Of a stretch of 64,000 nt of DNA, positions 43,456 to 52,334 are shown in pieces. Numbering within the stretch: the stretch's first letter is position 1; the number at the start of each line of letters is the position of its first letter. The stretch is taken from positions 1 to 64,000 of the forward strand of contig QCII01000004.1 in assembly GCA_003216775.1 (NCBI GenBank). The letters run 5' to 3'. A program made the translations under genes and the position numbers. This DNA is from Prochlorococcus sp. AG-402-K21. GTDB lineage: Bacteria; Cyanobacteriota; Cyanobacteriia; PCC-6307; Cyanobiaceae. Under the pieces are notes generated by a model that made no database searches, was not told the DNA's origin, and saw nothing but the letters and a program-made list of their open reading frames with translations.

Positions 43456-44532
43456 ATGACGATCGCAGTTGGTAGCGCCCCACAAAGAGGATGGTTTGAT
43501 GTCCTCGATGATTGGTTGAAGCGCGACCGCTTTGTATTTATTGGTTGGTCCGGACTACTCCTACTTCCTTGTGCATATCTTGCAATAGGTGGTTGGTTTG
43601 TCGGAACAACATTTGTTACCTCTTGGTACACACATGGAGTTGCAAGCTCATACCTTGAAGGTTGTAACTTTTTAACAGCAGCTGTAAGTACCCCTGGTGA
43701 TGCCATGGGACACAGTCTTCTTTTTTTATGGGGTCCTGAAGCCCAAGGTAGTTTTGTTAGATGGCTACAACTTGGTGGTCTTTGGAACTTCGTTGCATTA
43801 CATGGAGTATTTGGCCTTATTGGTTTTATGCTTCGTCAGTTTGAAATTGCTGGCCTTGTTGGAATTAGACCATACAATGCTTTAGCTTTCTCAGCAGTAA
43901 TTGCAGTATTCACAAGTATTTTCCTTATTTATCCTTTAGGACAGCATAGTTGGTTCTTCGCACCTTCATTTGGTGTTGCAGCAATCTTCCGTTATATCCT
44001 GTTCATACAAGGTTTTCATAATATTACTTTAAACCCATTCCACATGATGGGAGTTGCTGGAATTCTTGGTGGTGCTCTTCTTTGCGCTATTCATGGAGCT
44101 ACAGTACAAAATACATTGTATGAAGATACAAGTATTTACACAGATGGAAAAGTTCAAAGTTCAACTTTTAGAGCTTTTGACCCAACACAAGAAGAAGAAA
44201 CCTATTCAATGATTACAGCGAATAGATTCTGGAGTCAAATCTTTGGTATTGCTTTCTCTAACAAGAGATTCTTGCACTTCTTGATGTTATTTGTACCTGT
44301 TATGGGTATGTGGACATCTTCAATTGGTATTGTCGGCTTAGCACTAAATTTGAGAGCTTATGATTTCGTAAGCCAAGAAATTCGTGCAGCAGAAGACCCA
44401 GAATTTGAAACTTTCTATACAAAAAATATACTTTTGAACGAAGGTATGCGAGCATGGATGTCTTCTGTGGATCAACCACACGAAAACTTTGTATTCCCTG
44501 AGGAGGTTCTTCCACGTGGAAACGCCCTTTAA
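43456..44532 (+). CDS. psbD: Photosystem II D2 protein
   Basis: A 358-residue reaction centre protein with five transmembrane helices. Conserved features include the N-terminal M-T-I-A-V-G, the chlorophyll and non-haem iron histidines ([23 protein letters not shown]), and [14 protein letters not shown]. Together with D1 it binds the primary electron donor and quinone acceptors. Its 3' end overlaps the psbC start by 17 bases, as in most cyanobacteria and plastids. Confidence 0.99.
   Translation: MTIAVGSAPQRGWFDVLDDWLKRDRFVFIGWSGLLLLPCAYLAIGGWFVGTTFVTSWYTHGVASSYLEGCNFLTAAVSTPGDAMGHSLLFLWGPEAQGSFVRWLQLGGLWNFVALHGVFGLIGFMLRQFEIAGLVGIRPYNALAFSAVIAVFTSIFLIYPLGQHSWFFAPSFGVAAIFRYILFIQGFHNITLNPFHMMGVAGILGGALLCAIHGATVQNTLYEDTSIYTDGKVQSSTFRAFDPTQEEETYSMITANRFWSQIFGIAFSNKRFLHFLMLFVPVMGMWTSSIGIVGLALNLRAYDFVSQEIRAAEDPEFETFYTKNILLNEGMRAWMSSVDQPHENFVFPEEVLPRGNAL
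44501..44506 (+). promoter_or_regulatory. psbC ribosome binding site within psbD
   Basis: A perfect AGGAGG lies inside the last codons of psbD, nine bases before the GTG at 44516. It decides the psbC start, because the open frame reaches further upstream. Confidence 0.9.
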
Positions 44533-45898
44533 TAACTTATTAAGAGCTCCAAACCAAAGTATTGAGGAAACTGGCTATGCCTGGTATGTAGGTAACGCTA
44601 GACTAATCAATTTATCTGGACGTTTATTAGGAGCTCACATTGCTCACTCTGGACTTATAGTCTTTTGGGCGGGAGCAATGATGCTCTTTGAGGTTAATCA
44701 TTTTACTTTTGATAAACCCATGTGGGAGCAAGGTTTAATCTGTATGCCACACGTCGCAATGTTTGGTTACGGAATAGGACCCGGTGGTGAAGTCACAGAT
44801 ATCATGCCTTTCTTCCAAGCAGGTGTGGTTCACTTAATAGCTTCTGCTGTTCTTGGTTTTGGTGGTATTTACCATTCATTAGCAGGCCCAGAAAAACTTG
44901 AAGAAGATTTCCCATTTTTCTCCACTGATTGGAGAGATAAGAATCAAATGACAAATATTCTTGGATATCATTTGATCGTATTAGGTGTTGGTGCATTAGC
45001 ATGGTCAGTTAACTGGTGTTTTATTGGCGGTGCATATGACACATGGGCACCTGGTGGTGGAGAAGTTAGACTTGTCAATCCAACTTTAGATCCAAGAGTT
45101 ATTCTTGGTTATCTATTTAGATCTCCATGGGGAGGGGCTGGTTCAATAATCGGCGTCAACTCTATTGAAGATATTGTAGGTGGACATGTTTATGTGGGTA
45201 TTACTGCAATTATTGGAGGAATATTCCATATCTTTACCAAACCATTTGGATGGGCAAGAAGAGCATTCATATGGAATGGAGAAGGACTGTTAAGTTATGC
45301 ACTTGGTGGAATTTGCGTTGCAAGTTTTATTGCTTCAACTTTCATCTGGTTTAACAACACTGCTTACCCATCAGAGTTTTATGGCCCAACAAATGCTGAA
45401 GCTTCTCAAGCCCAGAGCTTTACTTTCCTTGTGAGAGATCAAAGAATTGGAGCTAATGTAGGTTCAACAATGGGACCAACAGGTCTAGGTAAGTATCTCA
45501 TGAGATCTCCTACTGGTGAAATTATATTTGGTGGTGAAACAATGAGATTTTGGGATTTCAGAGGACCATGGTTAGAACCTTTAAGAGGTCCTAACGGATT
45601 GAGCCTTGAGAAGATTCAAAATGATATTCAGCCTTGGCAAGTAAGAAGAGCTGCTGAATATATGACTCATGCCCCTAACGCTTCTATCAACTCGGTTGGT
45701 GGAATCATTACAGAGCCTAATGCTGTTAATTTCGTTAATTTAAGACAATGGTTAGCTGCAGCTCAATTCTTCCTAGGATGGTTTACATTCATTGGTCACC
45801 TTTGGCATGCAGGACGTGCCAGAGCAGCCGCTGCTGGTTTCGAAAAAGGAATCGACAGAAAGAGTGAACCAGCTCTAGAAATGCCTGATCTAGATTAA
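44516..45898 (+). CDS. psbC: Photosystem II CP43 protein
   Basis: A 460-residue core antenna protein with six transmembrane helices and the large lumenal loop between helices five and six. That loop has [20 protein letters not shown], including the Arg near the oxygen-evolving cluster. Many chlorophyll-binding histidines are seen (H-I-A-H-S-G-L, Y-H-L-I-V-L-G). GTG start at 44516, set by the upstream AGGAGG. Translated from the psbD-psbC message and ending at a strong terminator. Confidence 0.99.
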   Translation: METPFNNLLRAPNQSIEETGYAWYVGNARLINLSGRLLGAHIAHSGLIVFWAGAMMLFEVNHFTFDKPMWEQGLICMPHVAMFGYGIGPGGEVTDIMPFFQAGVVHLIASAVLGFGGIYHSLAGPEKLEEDFPFFSTDWRDKNQMTNILGYHLIVLGVGALAWSVNWCFIGGAYDTWAPGGGEVRLVNPTLDPRVILGYLFRSPWGGAGSIIGVNSIEDIVGGHVYVGITAIIGGIFHIFTKPFGWARRAFIWNGEGLLSYALGGICVASFIASTFIWFNNTAYPSEFYGPTNAEASQAQSFTFLVRDQRIGANVGSTMGPTGLGKYLMRSPTGEIIFGGETMRFWDFRGPWLEPLRGPNGLSLEKIQNDIQPWQVRRAAEYMTHAPNASINSVGGIITEPNAVNFVNLRQWLAAAQFFLGWFTFIGHLWHAGRARAAAAGFEKGIDRKSEPALEMPDLD

Positions 45899-45912
45899 TC
45901 TCTAGTTCATAT

Positions 45913-45945
45913 AAAAAACCCTATCAATTGATAGGGTTTTTTTTT
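45913..45945 (+). terminator. Rho-independent terminator after psbDC
   Basis: A perfect palindromic stem around ACCCTATCAATTGATAGGGT followed by ten T residues, 14 bases beyond the psbC stop. A-runs on the left also let it stop the convergent maf-side transcript. Confidence 0.92.
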
Positions 45946-45956
45946 GCTCAATTTTC

Positions 45957-46568
45957 TTATTTATATAAATTTTTTCTAAGCCAAGGCAAACTTAAACCCA
46001 TCACATTACTGAAACAACCCTCTATTCTTTCTATATATTTACCGCCTATTCCTTCCAAGGCAAATCCTCCCGCGCAATATAAAGGTTCATTTGTATCTAC
46101 ATAACTCTTGATTTCCCAATCTTCCAACTTAGAAAAATAAACTCTTGAAGTAACTGTTTTTTTTATTATTTCAGTGATTTTAAAAATTTTGGAAGTTGCA
46201 TCAAAATTCCCAATTATTAGAGTATGACCAGTATGTAAAAATCCAAATTCTCCAGACATTTTTTTCCATCTAAAAAATGCCTCTTCTTTATTAGATGGTT
46301 TTCCATAAGCTTCTCCTTTAAATTCGAAAATTGAATCACACCCTAGTATTTCAAAAGGACCATAATTAATTTCTTTAGGCAATGAAATTTTTTGAATATT
46401 TTCAGATAATCTATTAGCCTTTTGAAAAGATAATTCCAAAACTAAATTAAATATGTTCTTTTCTTGGATAGTAGTTTCATCAAAGTCACTTGATATTTGG
46501 ATGAATTCAATTTGACAATTTTCAAGTAATTTCTTTCTAGATTGAGAAGCAGAGGCTAGAATTAACAC
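45957..46568 (-). CDS. maf: Maf-like nucleotide pyrophosphatase
   Basis: A 203-residue house-cleaning nucleotide pyrophosphatase. It opens [14 protein letters not shown], has the conserved glutamate-type motif [25 protein letters not shown] and a C-terminal [27 protein letters not shown]. The Maf group hydrolyses non-canonical or excess NTPs. Convergent with psbC. Confidence 0.92.
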   Translation of the reverse strand: MLILASASQSRKKLLENCQIEFIQISSDFDETTIQEKNIFNLVLELSFQKANRLSENIQKISLPKEINYGPFEILGCDSIFEFKGEAYGKPSNKEEAFFRWKKMSGEFGFLHTGHTLIIGNFDATSKIFKITEIIKKTVTSRVYFSKLEDWEIKSYVDTNEPLYCAGGFALEGIGGKYIERIEGCFSNVMGLSLPWLRKNLYK

Positions 46569-46634
46569 AAATTTTTTACCAAATTATAATTCAATTTACT
46601 AATGAATAAATTTTAAAATTAATATAAATTACTA

Positions 46635-48164
46635 ATGGAGTTAGAAGCTAAATTACACGAAATAAAGAAACCAATAATGGTCCTAGGTACTTCCAGTGGA
46701 GCAGGTAAATCGTTAACAGTTACTGCTATTTGCAGGATTCTAAAAAATATAGGAGAAGAACCAATACCTTTTAAAGGACAAAATATGAGTAACAATGCCT
46801 GGGTTGACTGGGAAGGTGGAGAGATGGCATATTCACAAGCACTTCAAGCTTTTGCTTGTGGTATTAATCCCTCTGCAGAAATGAATCCCATTTTATTAAA
46901 ACCACAAGGCAATTCAATAAGTGAGGTTATTCACCTTGGCAAAAGTATAGGAATAACAACCGCCAAAAATTACTACCAAGATTGGTTTATTCCAGGATGG
47001 GAAGTAATTAAAAAAAGTCTAAGTACTATTTATGAAGAAAGCCCAAATTGCCGTTTAATTATCGAAGGGGCTGGAAGTCCGGTAGAGATGAATTTGATTC
47101 ATAGAGATCTCACAAATTTAAGAGTTGCTAAGTATTTAAATGCAAATTGCATTTTGGTAACTGATATTGAAAGGGGAGGAGTATTTGCACAAATAATCGG
47201 AACCCTTGAATTAATGAAACCAGAAGAAAAAAAACTTATTAAGGGAATAATTATAAATAGATTCAGAGGAGACTTCTCATTATTTGAAGAAGGTAAAAAA
47301 TGGATAGAAAGTAAAACTAAAGTCCCTGTTATTGGGATTATTCCATGGTTAAATGATTCATTTCCCCCAGAAGATTCTTTAGATTTAATAGAAAAAAAAT
47401 CACGTGTCTCAAATCCTGAGATCAAAGTTGGAATTATAAAATTGCCATCTATAAGTAACTTTTCAGATTTTGATCCATTAGAAAATGAAGAATCAATATT
47501 AATTGAATGGATTAGAGAATCGCAAAACTTGAGAGAGTATGATTTTATTATTCTTCCTGGGAGTAAACAAACTATTAAAGATCAAATATTTCTTGAAAAT
47601 TCAGGCTTATCTCGGGATATAAGAGAATATTCAAATAGTAATGGAAACATAGTTGGGATCTGTGGAGGTTTGCAAATGTTAGGAACAACACTTGAAGATC
47701 CTTATTCTAAAGAGGGTTCCAAAATTTATTCTGAACAAAAAACTAAAGGGATTGGATTACTGCCATTAAAAACCACTTTCCTCGAGAAAAAATTGACACG
47801 TCAAGTCAATTCCGAATCTTTGTGGCCATGCCAAACAAAAATCAATGGATTTGAAATTCACAATGGGCAGACCAAATTAGATAAAACTCAAAACGTATCA
47901 AACATTAAACCTATATTCAAAGACTTAGATTTAGGTTGGTACAAAGAAAATAATGGGGGTGGAACTATTGCAGGAACATATATTCATGGGATATTTGAAA
48001 ATGATAGTTGGAGAGAAAAATATATTAATTTAATAAGGAAGAGTAAAAATTTACCATCATTAAATAAAAAATCAATATCTTATAAAAAAAAGAGAGAATC
48101 CATTATTGATAATCTTGCGAATGAGTTCAATAAACATTTAAACCTCAAATCACTTTTAAGTTGA
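46635..48164 (+). CDS. cobQ: Cobyric acid synthase
   Basis: A 509-residue glutamine amidotransferase of late cobalamin synthesis, which amidates the corrin ring side chains. The N-terminal DTBS-like domain has L-G-T-S-S-G-A-G-K-S and F-K-G-Q-N-M-S-N-N; I-L-V-T-D-I-E-R-G-G-V-F-A follows. The GATase domain has G-I-C-G-G-L-Q-M-L-G (catalytic Cys about 345) and Y-I-H-G-I-F. It overlaps the following ferredoxin gene (TTGA at 48161-48164). Confidence 0.97.
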   Translation: MELEAKLHEIKKPIMVLGTSSGAGKSLTVTAICRILKNIGEEPIPFKGQNMSNNAWVDWEGGEMAYSQALQAFACGINPSAEMNPILLKPQGNSISEVIHLGKSIGITTAKNYYQDWFIPGWEVIKKSLSTIYEESPNCRLIIEGAGSPVEMNLIHRDLTNLRVAKYLNANCILVTDIERGGVFAQIIGTLELMKPEEKKLIKGIIINRFRGDFSLFEEGKKWIESKTKVPVIGIIPWLNDSFPPEDSLDLIEKKSRVSNPEIKVGIIKLPSISNFSDFDPLENEESILIEWIRESQNLREYDFIILPGSKQTIKDQIFLENSGLSRDIREYSNSNGNIVGICGGLQMLGTTLEDPYSKEGSKIYSEQKTKGIGLLPLKTTFLEKKLTRQVNSESLWPCQTKINGFEIHNGQTKLDKTQNVSNIKPIFKDLDLGWYKENNGGGTIAGTYIHGIFENDSWREKYINLIRKSKNLPSLNKKSISYKKKRESIIDNLANEFNKHLNLKSLLS

Positions 48165-48412
48165 AAGAAAAAAACATAAAAATTATATGGTCAAATAATA
48201 ATGAAACATTTGTTTCAGAGGGAGATGATTGGTTCTCTTCTGCTGAAAAAGCAGGTTTAGAAATACCGACTGGCTGTCTTACAGGAAGTTGTGGAGCCTG
48301 TGAAATAGATGTAAATGGCGAAACAGTAAGGGCTTGCATCAGCAAAATTAAAAATAATAAAAAATGTACATTAAGGGTTTCTTTAACTGCTGACCCCTTT
48401 TGGGAAAACTAA
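48161..48412 (+). CDS. Plant-type [2Fe-2S] ferredoxin
   Basis: An 83-residue ferredoxin. The cluster motif is C-L-T-G-S-C-G-A-C with the last ligand at V-R-A-C about 22 residues later, giving all four cysteines in the plant-type C-x4-C-x2-C...C pattern. It is shorter than the main photosynthetic ferredoxin and probably serves a specific reductase or biosynthetic partner. TTG start overlapping the cobQ stop, so it is translationally coupled to cobalamin synthesis, which may be its electron-demanding partner. Confidence 0.85.
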   Translation: MKEKNIKIIWSNNNETFVSEGDDWFSSAEKAGLEIPTGCLTGSCGACEIDVNGETVRACISKIKNNKKCTLRVSLTADPFWEN

Positions 48413-48593
48413 ATTTTCTGATTTTTTTGATAAAAATTTAATCTATATTCTTTATCTTCTTTTTTTTGAAGTGAGTAAGGTACAAATTAGAGTAATTAGC
48501 TAAAACTAAAAGCAACAATAAAAAAGTATTTAAAAAGTTCAAAATAATTTTGAAAATTATATTACTCTTTAATCTAACGTCAAATATTTCGAT

Positions 48594-48684
48594 ATGAAAC
48601 TCCCGGCTTTAACGCTTGTGAGTAGCCAAGGAAAGCTGTAATTACCAACAAAAAGAAGGCCTCTATAACTAGAGGCCTTCTTTT
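48594..48684 (+). ncRNA. Candidate small RNA or leader peptide with strong terminator
   Basis: A short, comparatively G+C-rich segment ending in a strong terminator: stem GAAGGCCTCT / AGAGGCCTTC at 48655-48680, extended by AAAA/TTTT pairs. An open frame of 15 residues (M-K-L-P-A-L-T-L-V-S-S-Q-G-K-L) runs from 48594 to TAA at 48641. The isolated, compact structure fits an sRNA or a tiny peptide message, neither of which I can name. Confidence 0.4.
48651..48684 (+). terminator. Strong Rho-independent terminator
   Basis: A 10-bp perfect stem with 6-base ATAACT loop, flanked by A4 and T4, which could extend it to 14 bp. It ends the candidate RNA and could also serve the minus strand. Confidence 0.85.
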
Positions 48685-48798
48685 GGTTTTACTAAATAAA
48701 GTGTTTCCTTGTTTCCACTATTTTAGAAAACCACTCCTTCACACACTAAAAGAATATGCTATAAATTTCGTTTTCGCGGGAGAGACAAATGAAATGTT

Positions 48799-48826
48799 AC
48801 TAAACTGTCACATGTGACAGTTTAGT
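48799..48826. promoter_or_regulatory. 28-bp perfect palindrome
   Basis: The two arms ACTAAACTGTCACA and TGTGACAGTTTAGT are exact inverse complements with no spacer, ending in TATTCTTT. It could form a loopless cruciform or hairpin, act as a terminator, or be an operator: the centre TCACATGTGA resembles half-sites of CRP-family regulators. Confidence 0.6.
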
Positions 48827-48976
48827 ATTCTTTAGGCCCATAAAAAGCAAATAGTGGGATTGTAGTTAGCACCTTATGGCAGTAAGCGACACCAACTTTC
48901 CCTAATTAATTATTATCTCTTCGATATAAAGAAGAATTCTCGATTTATTGAATCCCATGGCAATTTTTATATCAAT

Positions 48977-49001
48977 AAACGGAGAGAGTTTAAGTTGAGA
49001 T
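48977..49001 (+). repeat. AAACGGAGAGAG element, copy 1
   Basis: A 25-base element beginning AAACGGAGAGAG and ending AGTTGAGAT, repeated at 50180-50204 with two differences. A downstream TTCTACCAACA is also shared (49118 and 50278). Confidence 0.6.
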
Positions 49002-49198
49002 TAATTCATGAGACAATCTCGTACATTAAATATAATCTGGAGAGAATAATTGTTGATTTGTTTCTTTGAGAAATCACTAAATATAATATTACATCAATAA
49101 TTTATTAGAATGTTTAATTCTACCAACATTCGCAGCAACGTTTATGTTTTTTAATTATTATTCAACGAGAAAATATTTCGATTTGGTTAAAATACTTT

Positions 49199-49633
49199 AT
49201 GAATATTTACATTAAAAACTTTAATAAAATAAGCTTTTTTTGTTTTTTAGGTTTAACTTATATCCCTTTAAACGCAGAAGAGACTTGGATTGAGATTAAT
49301 GAAGGTAAAATTCCACCATCAGTCATAACATCATCTAAGTTTAAAGGTTATGGATTTGTTAACTATCTAGATCTTAAATCATTAGTAAAGAAAAAGGATA
49401 TAACTTATTTCAATTGGAATACTAGGTTAAAAAAACCCAATGGAACTCTAGTTAATACTGACTTTGATGCAAGTAAAAAAGGAGGGAGAATAAATTGTAA
49501 GAATAAAACTGTTTATTTTAGTAATTCTTTTACACCAATAAACGAGGACTTAGGTGCATTACCTTATGCCATGTGGAGTGAAGTTTATCCTATAGTCTGC
49601 GAAAAAAATAACCCTAAATGGAAATTTTGGTAA
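49199..49633 (+). CDS. Exported hypothetical protein, 144 aa
   Basis: A 144-residue protein with an N-terminal signal peptide (hydrophobic residues about 11-22, cleavage near N-A-E-E). The mature part has two cysteines (R-I-N-C and I-V-C-E), a W-x-E-I start and a G-Y-G-F-V-N-Y-L-D segment, in keeping with a small beta-rich periplasmic protein. Not recognised by family. Confidence 0.65.
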   Translation: MNIYIKNFNKISFFCFLGLTYIPLNAEETWIEINEGKIPPSVITSSKFKGYGFVNYLDLKSLVKKKDITYFNWNTRLKKPNGTLVNTDFDASKKGGRINCKNKTVYFSNSFTPINEDLGALPYAMWSEVYPIVCEKNNPKWKFW

Positions 49634-49964
49634 TTATTATATTTTTTAATCGAACCCCTGGCACTAAAACTTTTGTTTAAAAATTCTCATATTGTATGAA
49701 TTCAGTTGACACTATTAAGACCGTATTTTTATGAAAAAAATTAAAAAACAAATGTAATTACTTGTTTTAATAAGATTATGAATTTATCAGAATTTCACAA
49801 TCGCTTTCAGATATTAAAAAAACTCTGAAAGAGCGTAATTCTATTTAACTCTTTGTGGCACTAACTGATCCTAAGACCAAATTCTTTTAGGTTTTTAAAT
49901 GTGTCAAACTTTCTTTTCACATTTGTCTTTTAATGCTAAGAATAGGGAAATTTTTTATTCTATA
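49634..49964. other. Intergenic region with an imperfect hairpin
   Basis: About 330 bases. An imperfect hairpin (CGCTTTCAGA pairing with TCTGAAAGAGCG, two-base bulge) lies at 49802-49835. I see no credible gene; the sequence before 49965 in the next gene's frame lacks support as coding. Confidence 0.4.
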
Positions 49965-50114
49965 ATGGACAAAGAAAATCTCATCAAACTTGCTCAACCT
50001 GCAGCCACTTCATTATTAGCACTAAGCATTTTAGCCTTCCCATTTATTTCTAATGCAGGTTACTATGATGCGGGTGGGCAAGGTAATCCATTTTATGTGA
50101 AACTAGTGAATTAA
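49965..50114 (+). CDS. Small exported or membrane-anchored protein, 49 aa
   Basis: A 49-residue protein starting at ATG 49965: a polar N-terminus, a hydrophobic helix (about 12-29) and a short end N-A-G-Y-Y-D-A-G-G-Q-G-N-P-F-Y-V-K. It could be a cleaved secreted peptide. An upstream in-frame ATG at 49899 would add 22 residues with no signal-like character. Confidence 0.5.
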   Translation: MDKENLIKLAQPAATSLLALSILAFPFISNAGYYDAGGQGNPFYVKLVN

Positions 50115-50179
50115 TTTCCATCAAAAGAGTTAGATCTAATTTCATCTAATGGCACTGAATATCGCATACTGTGGCCTTT

Positions 50180-50204
50180 AAAAACGGAGAGAGTGTTAGT
50201 TGAG
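50180..50204 (+). repeat. AAACGGAGAGAG element, copy 2
   Basis: Second copy of the element at 48977-49001, about 1.2 kb downstream. It is followed by ATG at 50203 and a 15-codon frame, but the coding frames of the two copies do not match, which favours a non-coding role. Confidence 0.6.
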
Positions 50205-50321
50205 ATGATTACATTAGACATCATCAGAAACATAGTGAGGCCGATATTTTAATAATTAGTTCTAATTCCCCCGAGATTTCTACCAACACTATATTTTGAT
50301 ATTGTTCTTTATAATCACTCT

Positions 50322-50711
50322 TTATTGACATTTATAATTTTGGATAATTCCTTCACTTCCGTCAAAAAAAGTTTCTCTGCTTATAAAAGATTTTCTTTGT
50401 AAATTAAAAATATCCAAGTATATTCTTTCTTCATCAACTATTACATCCACTGTTGATACAATATTTCTATTTGAAAAAACTACCTGCAAGGGTTGATTAA
50501 CAGACCATTTGTCACCATTTTTTGAATCATAGGAAGATATATGTGTAACAGATACAGGATTGGTATTTATTTTAAAAACGGATACAAAACCATCTTCATT
50601 TTCACAGGTCCAATAATTTGACGCATTTATTTTTTGAGGAGAAATAAAAGGAATAACAAGAAGAATGACTCCCAGTGACCTTAATTTAAAATCCTTTAAA
50701 AGAGTAAGCAT
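50322..50711 (-). CDS. Secreted hypothetical protein, paralogue of the lipoprotein at 51726, 129 aa
   Basis: A 129-residue protein with an N-terminal signal peptide (about 12-31). The mature part starts W-T-C-E-N-E-D-G-F, has V-T-H-I-S-S-Y-D-S-K-N-G-D and ends Y-K-C-Q. The protein at 51726-52139 shows W-T-C-V-N-K-D-N-G, K-H-I-S-S-Y-N-P-R-N-D and a final F-K-C-Y, so they are paralogues with two conserved cysteines probably forming a disulphide. Function unknown. Confidence 0.65.
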   Translation of the reverse strand: MLTLLKDFKLRSLGVILLVIPFISPQKINASNYWTCENEDGFVSVFKINTNPVSVTHISSYDSKNGDKWSVNQPLQVVFSNRNIVSTVDVIVDEERIYLDIFNLQRKSFISRETFFDGSEGIIQNYKCQ

Positions 50712-50801
50712 AGTAATTAATTATGTCGTATTAATTATAAGATTTATTTTTACATTATAAAGTTAAGTTGAATCCATTCCTCCAACACTTCCCCAACATT
50801 T

Positions 50802-50984
50802 TTATCTCCTTGATAAGTAAATTATTATTATCATTGTAGACATTGAAACTATTCCAAAATTCCATATAGTTGATGATTTTCCACTAAGGTTTTGAATCCA
50901 AGAAGGAATTCCTTCACTCATAAAGAAAAAAGTTAATCCTATTAACAAAATTATTGGAAATCCTAGTGCAAAGATTAATTCCAT
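50802..50984 (-). CDS. Small membrane protein, 60 aa
   Basis: A 60-residue protein with two hydrophobic helices (about 3-22 and 40-57) joined by M-S-E-G-I-P-S-W-I-Q-N-L-S-G-K. It has a short basic C-terminus. No family recognised. Confidence 0.5.
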   Translation of the reverse strand: MELIFALGFPIILLIGLTFFFMSEGIPSWIQNLSGKSSTIWNFGIVSMSTMIIIIYLSRR

Positions 50985-51009
50985 AATTTACTTTGAATAA
51001 AACTTTAAA

Positions 51010-51132
51010 TTAACTAAAAATTATTGCTTTAATAACTCGAACAATTAATACTCCAATAAAAGCTCCTACTCCATAAGTAATAAATGTTTTGACACTATTA
51101 GTAAATCCGGAAGAATCTTTTTTGTTAATCAT
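51010..51132 (-). CDS. Small single-pass membrane protein, 40 aa
   Basis: A 40-residue frame from ATG 51132: polar N-terminus (M-I-N-K-K-D-S-S-G-F), then a helix with Y-G-V-G-A-F-I-G-V-L-I-V-R-V-I-K. Likely a small membrane peptide; weak support. Confidence 0.4.
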   Translation of the reverse strand: MINKKDSSGFTNSVKTFITYGVGAFIGVLIVRVIKAIIFS

Positions 51133-51273
51133 AAGTAAACTATTTAGAATTATTTTAAATAATTACACAATTTTTAAATAAAAAAATTTTTTGTTAAAAA
51201 ATTCAATCAAGGATCTTCAAAGATAATATATTTTATTTAACTTTAAGATAATTTTAATTAGAGATGAAATTAT

Positions 51274-51591
51274 CTATTCTTTTTCAATATCAATATTTTT
51301 TTTCTTATCATTAATTGCTTTTTTTTTCATGTTTTTAGTCATTTCGTAAGATATTAAACCCATAAAAAGTTGAATTGGATATTTAACTTCACGACTTAAT
51401 TCTTCTTTACCAGTGTTATACATAGTTAATAATGCAATAAAAAGACCTAAAAGATAAGGAACTAAAGCAAGACTCCAAGACCTCTGTCTTATCCCCCAAA
51501 TAACAGAAGTCAAAGGAGAAATGAAACCTACACAGGCACCGATTAAAATAGGATTACATTTTTCTCTTCTTTCATTATGAGTAAGAGTCAT
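51274..51591 (-). CDS. Small membrane protein, 105 aa
   Basis: A 105-residue protein with two or three hydrophobic segments (about 17-30, 37-57 and a weaker one near 72-83) and a C-terminal lysine-rich tail (K-N-M-K-K-K-A-I-N-D-K-K-K). W-G-I-R-Q-R-S-W-S-L-A-L-V-P lies between the first two. Not recognised. Confidence 0.55.
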   Translation of the reverse strand: MTLTHNERREKCNPILIGACVGFISPLTSVIWGIRQRSWSLALVPYLLGLFIALLTMYNTGKEELSREVKYPIQLFMGLISYEMTKNMKKKAINDKKKNIDIEKE

Positions 51592-51725
51592 TTATTTAAA
51601 TAATCCATTATTTAAACGATAAAGATATTAATAATTAAGTCAAGGAAAGTTTGTTTTGCGTGATTGAACCCATTCCCACAACACCTCCCACAAATAAATT
51701 TAATTAAATATGCTTACTAAACCTA

Positions 51726-52139
51726 TTAATAACATTTAAATACTTGTCCTTTACCAACCATTGGAGAAGACAAATAATGTCCACTTTGTGTGTAAAGCAT
51801 TTGATCTAAGTGGAAAACGTAAAAATTGACTTTTGCTTGCATCTGAGAATTTTTAGTCGCGAATACTTTATTACTATCAGAAGATATAATCTCAACTGGC
51901 AAATCAACTTTATAAGTTTTATCGTTTCTTGGATTATATGAACTTATATGTTTAATTGATTTCTGAACTCCTTTATCTATCTCAAAAACCGTTGTGAAAT
52001 TTCCATTATCTTTGTTAACACAAGTCCATCTAACTTTATCTTCTTTTTCACTAATTACCTGATAATTGCAACTACTTACAAAAAAAGATAATGCAATAAT
52101 TGAATTAACCCTCAACAATCGACAAATCATATTTTTCAT
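51726..52139 (-). CDS. Lipoprotein, paralogue of the secreted protein at 50322, 137 aa
   Basis: A 137-residue protein with a lipobox (F-F-V-S-S-C, lipid-bearing Cys about 24) rather than a cleaved signal. The mature domain W-T-C-V-N-K ... K-H-I-S-S-Y ... V-F-K-C-Y parallels the 129-residue protein at 50322-50711. One copy would thus be anchored in a membrane and the other free in the periplasm. Confidence 0.65.
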   Translation of the reverse strand: MKNMICRLLRVNSIIALSFFVSSCNYQVISEKEDKVRWTCVNKDNGNFTTVFEIDKGVQKSIKHISSYNPRNDKTYKVDLPVEIISSDSNKVFATKNSQMQAKVNFYVFHLDQMLYTQSGHYLSSPMVGKGQVFKCY

Positions 52140-52188
52140 ACAATTTAAATACTATAAAAACAAAATTAATTAAATACTATTAATTAAG

Positions 52189-52273
52189 CGGAGAGGGTGG
52201 GATTCGAACCCACGAATAGTTAACTATTAAACGATTTCGAATCGTTCGCTTTCGACCACTCAGCCACCTCTCC
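52189..52273 (-). tRNA. tRNA-Ser (CGA anticodon)
   Basis: An 85-base cloverleaf on the minus strand: acceptor GGAGAGG pairs with CCTCTCC, D arm GGCTGAGTGGTCGAAAGC, anticodon stem AACGA/TCGTT with loop TTCGAAA giving anticodon CGA (reads UCG), a long variable arm (class II, TAGTTAACTA) and T arm GTGGG-TTCGAAT-CCCAC. The long variable arm and anticodon confirm serine. CCA is not encoded. Confidence 0.95.
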
Positions 52274-52334
52274 TGTTTTATAAGTATGTATTGAATAAAT
52301 TAAAAAATCAAAATTTATCTAATTTCCTTGATTT

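Larger units (their letters stand above)
48413..49198. other. Gene-poor region with hairpins and repeated elements
   Basis: About 790 bases without a normal gene. It holds a short possible RNA with strong terminator (48594-48684), a 28-base perfect palindrome (48799-48826) and one copy of a repeated GGAGAGAG element (48977-49001). A TATAAA box near 48760 could be a promoter. A 24-codon frame follows the repeat from TTG 48995 (starting M-R-L-I-H-E-T), but there is no second evidence for it. Confidence 0.5.

Noticed and set aside
48713-48760. Yfr1-type RNA motif (ACTCCTCACAC)
   Set aside because: The nearest match, ACTCCTTCACACA, has an inserted T and lacks the flanking stem-loops.
50770-51680. 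Similar C-rich motifs (CCATTCCTCCAACAC near 50773 and CCATTCCCACAACACC near 51668)
   Set aside because: The resemblance is short and degenerate, and may reflect local composition; too weak to report as a repeat family.
52189-52273. tRNA-Ser as attachment site of an island
   Set aside because: No integrase or repeated tRNA fragment is seen nearby, and the accessory island is 20 kb away.
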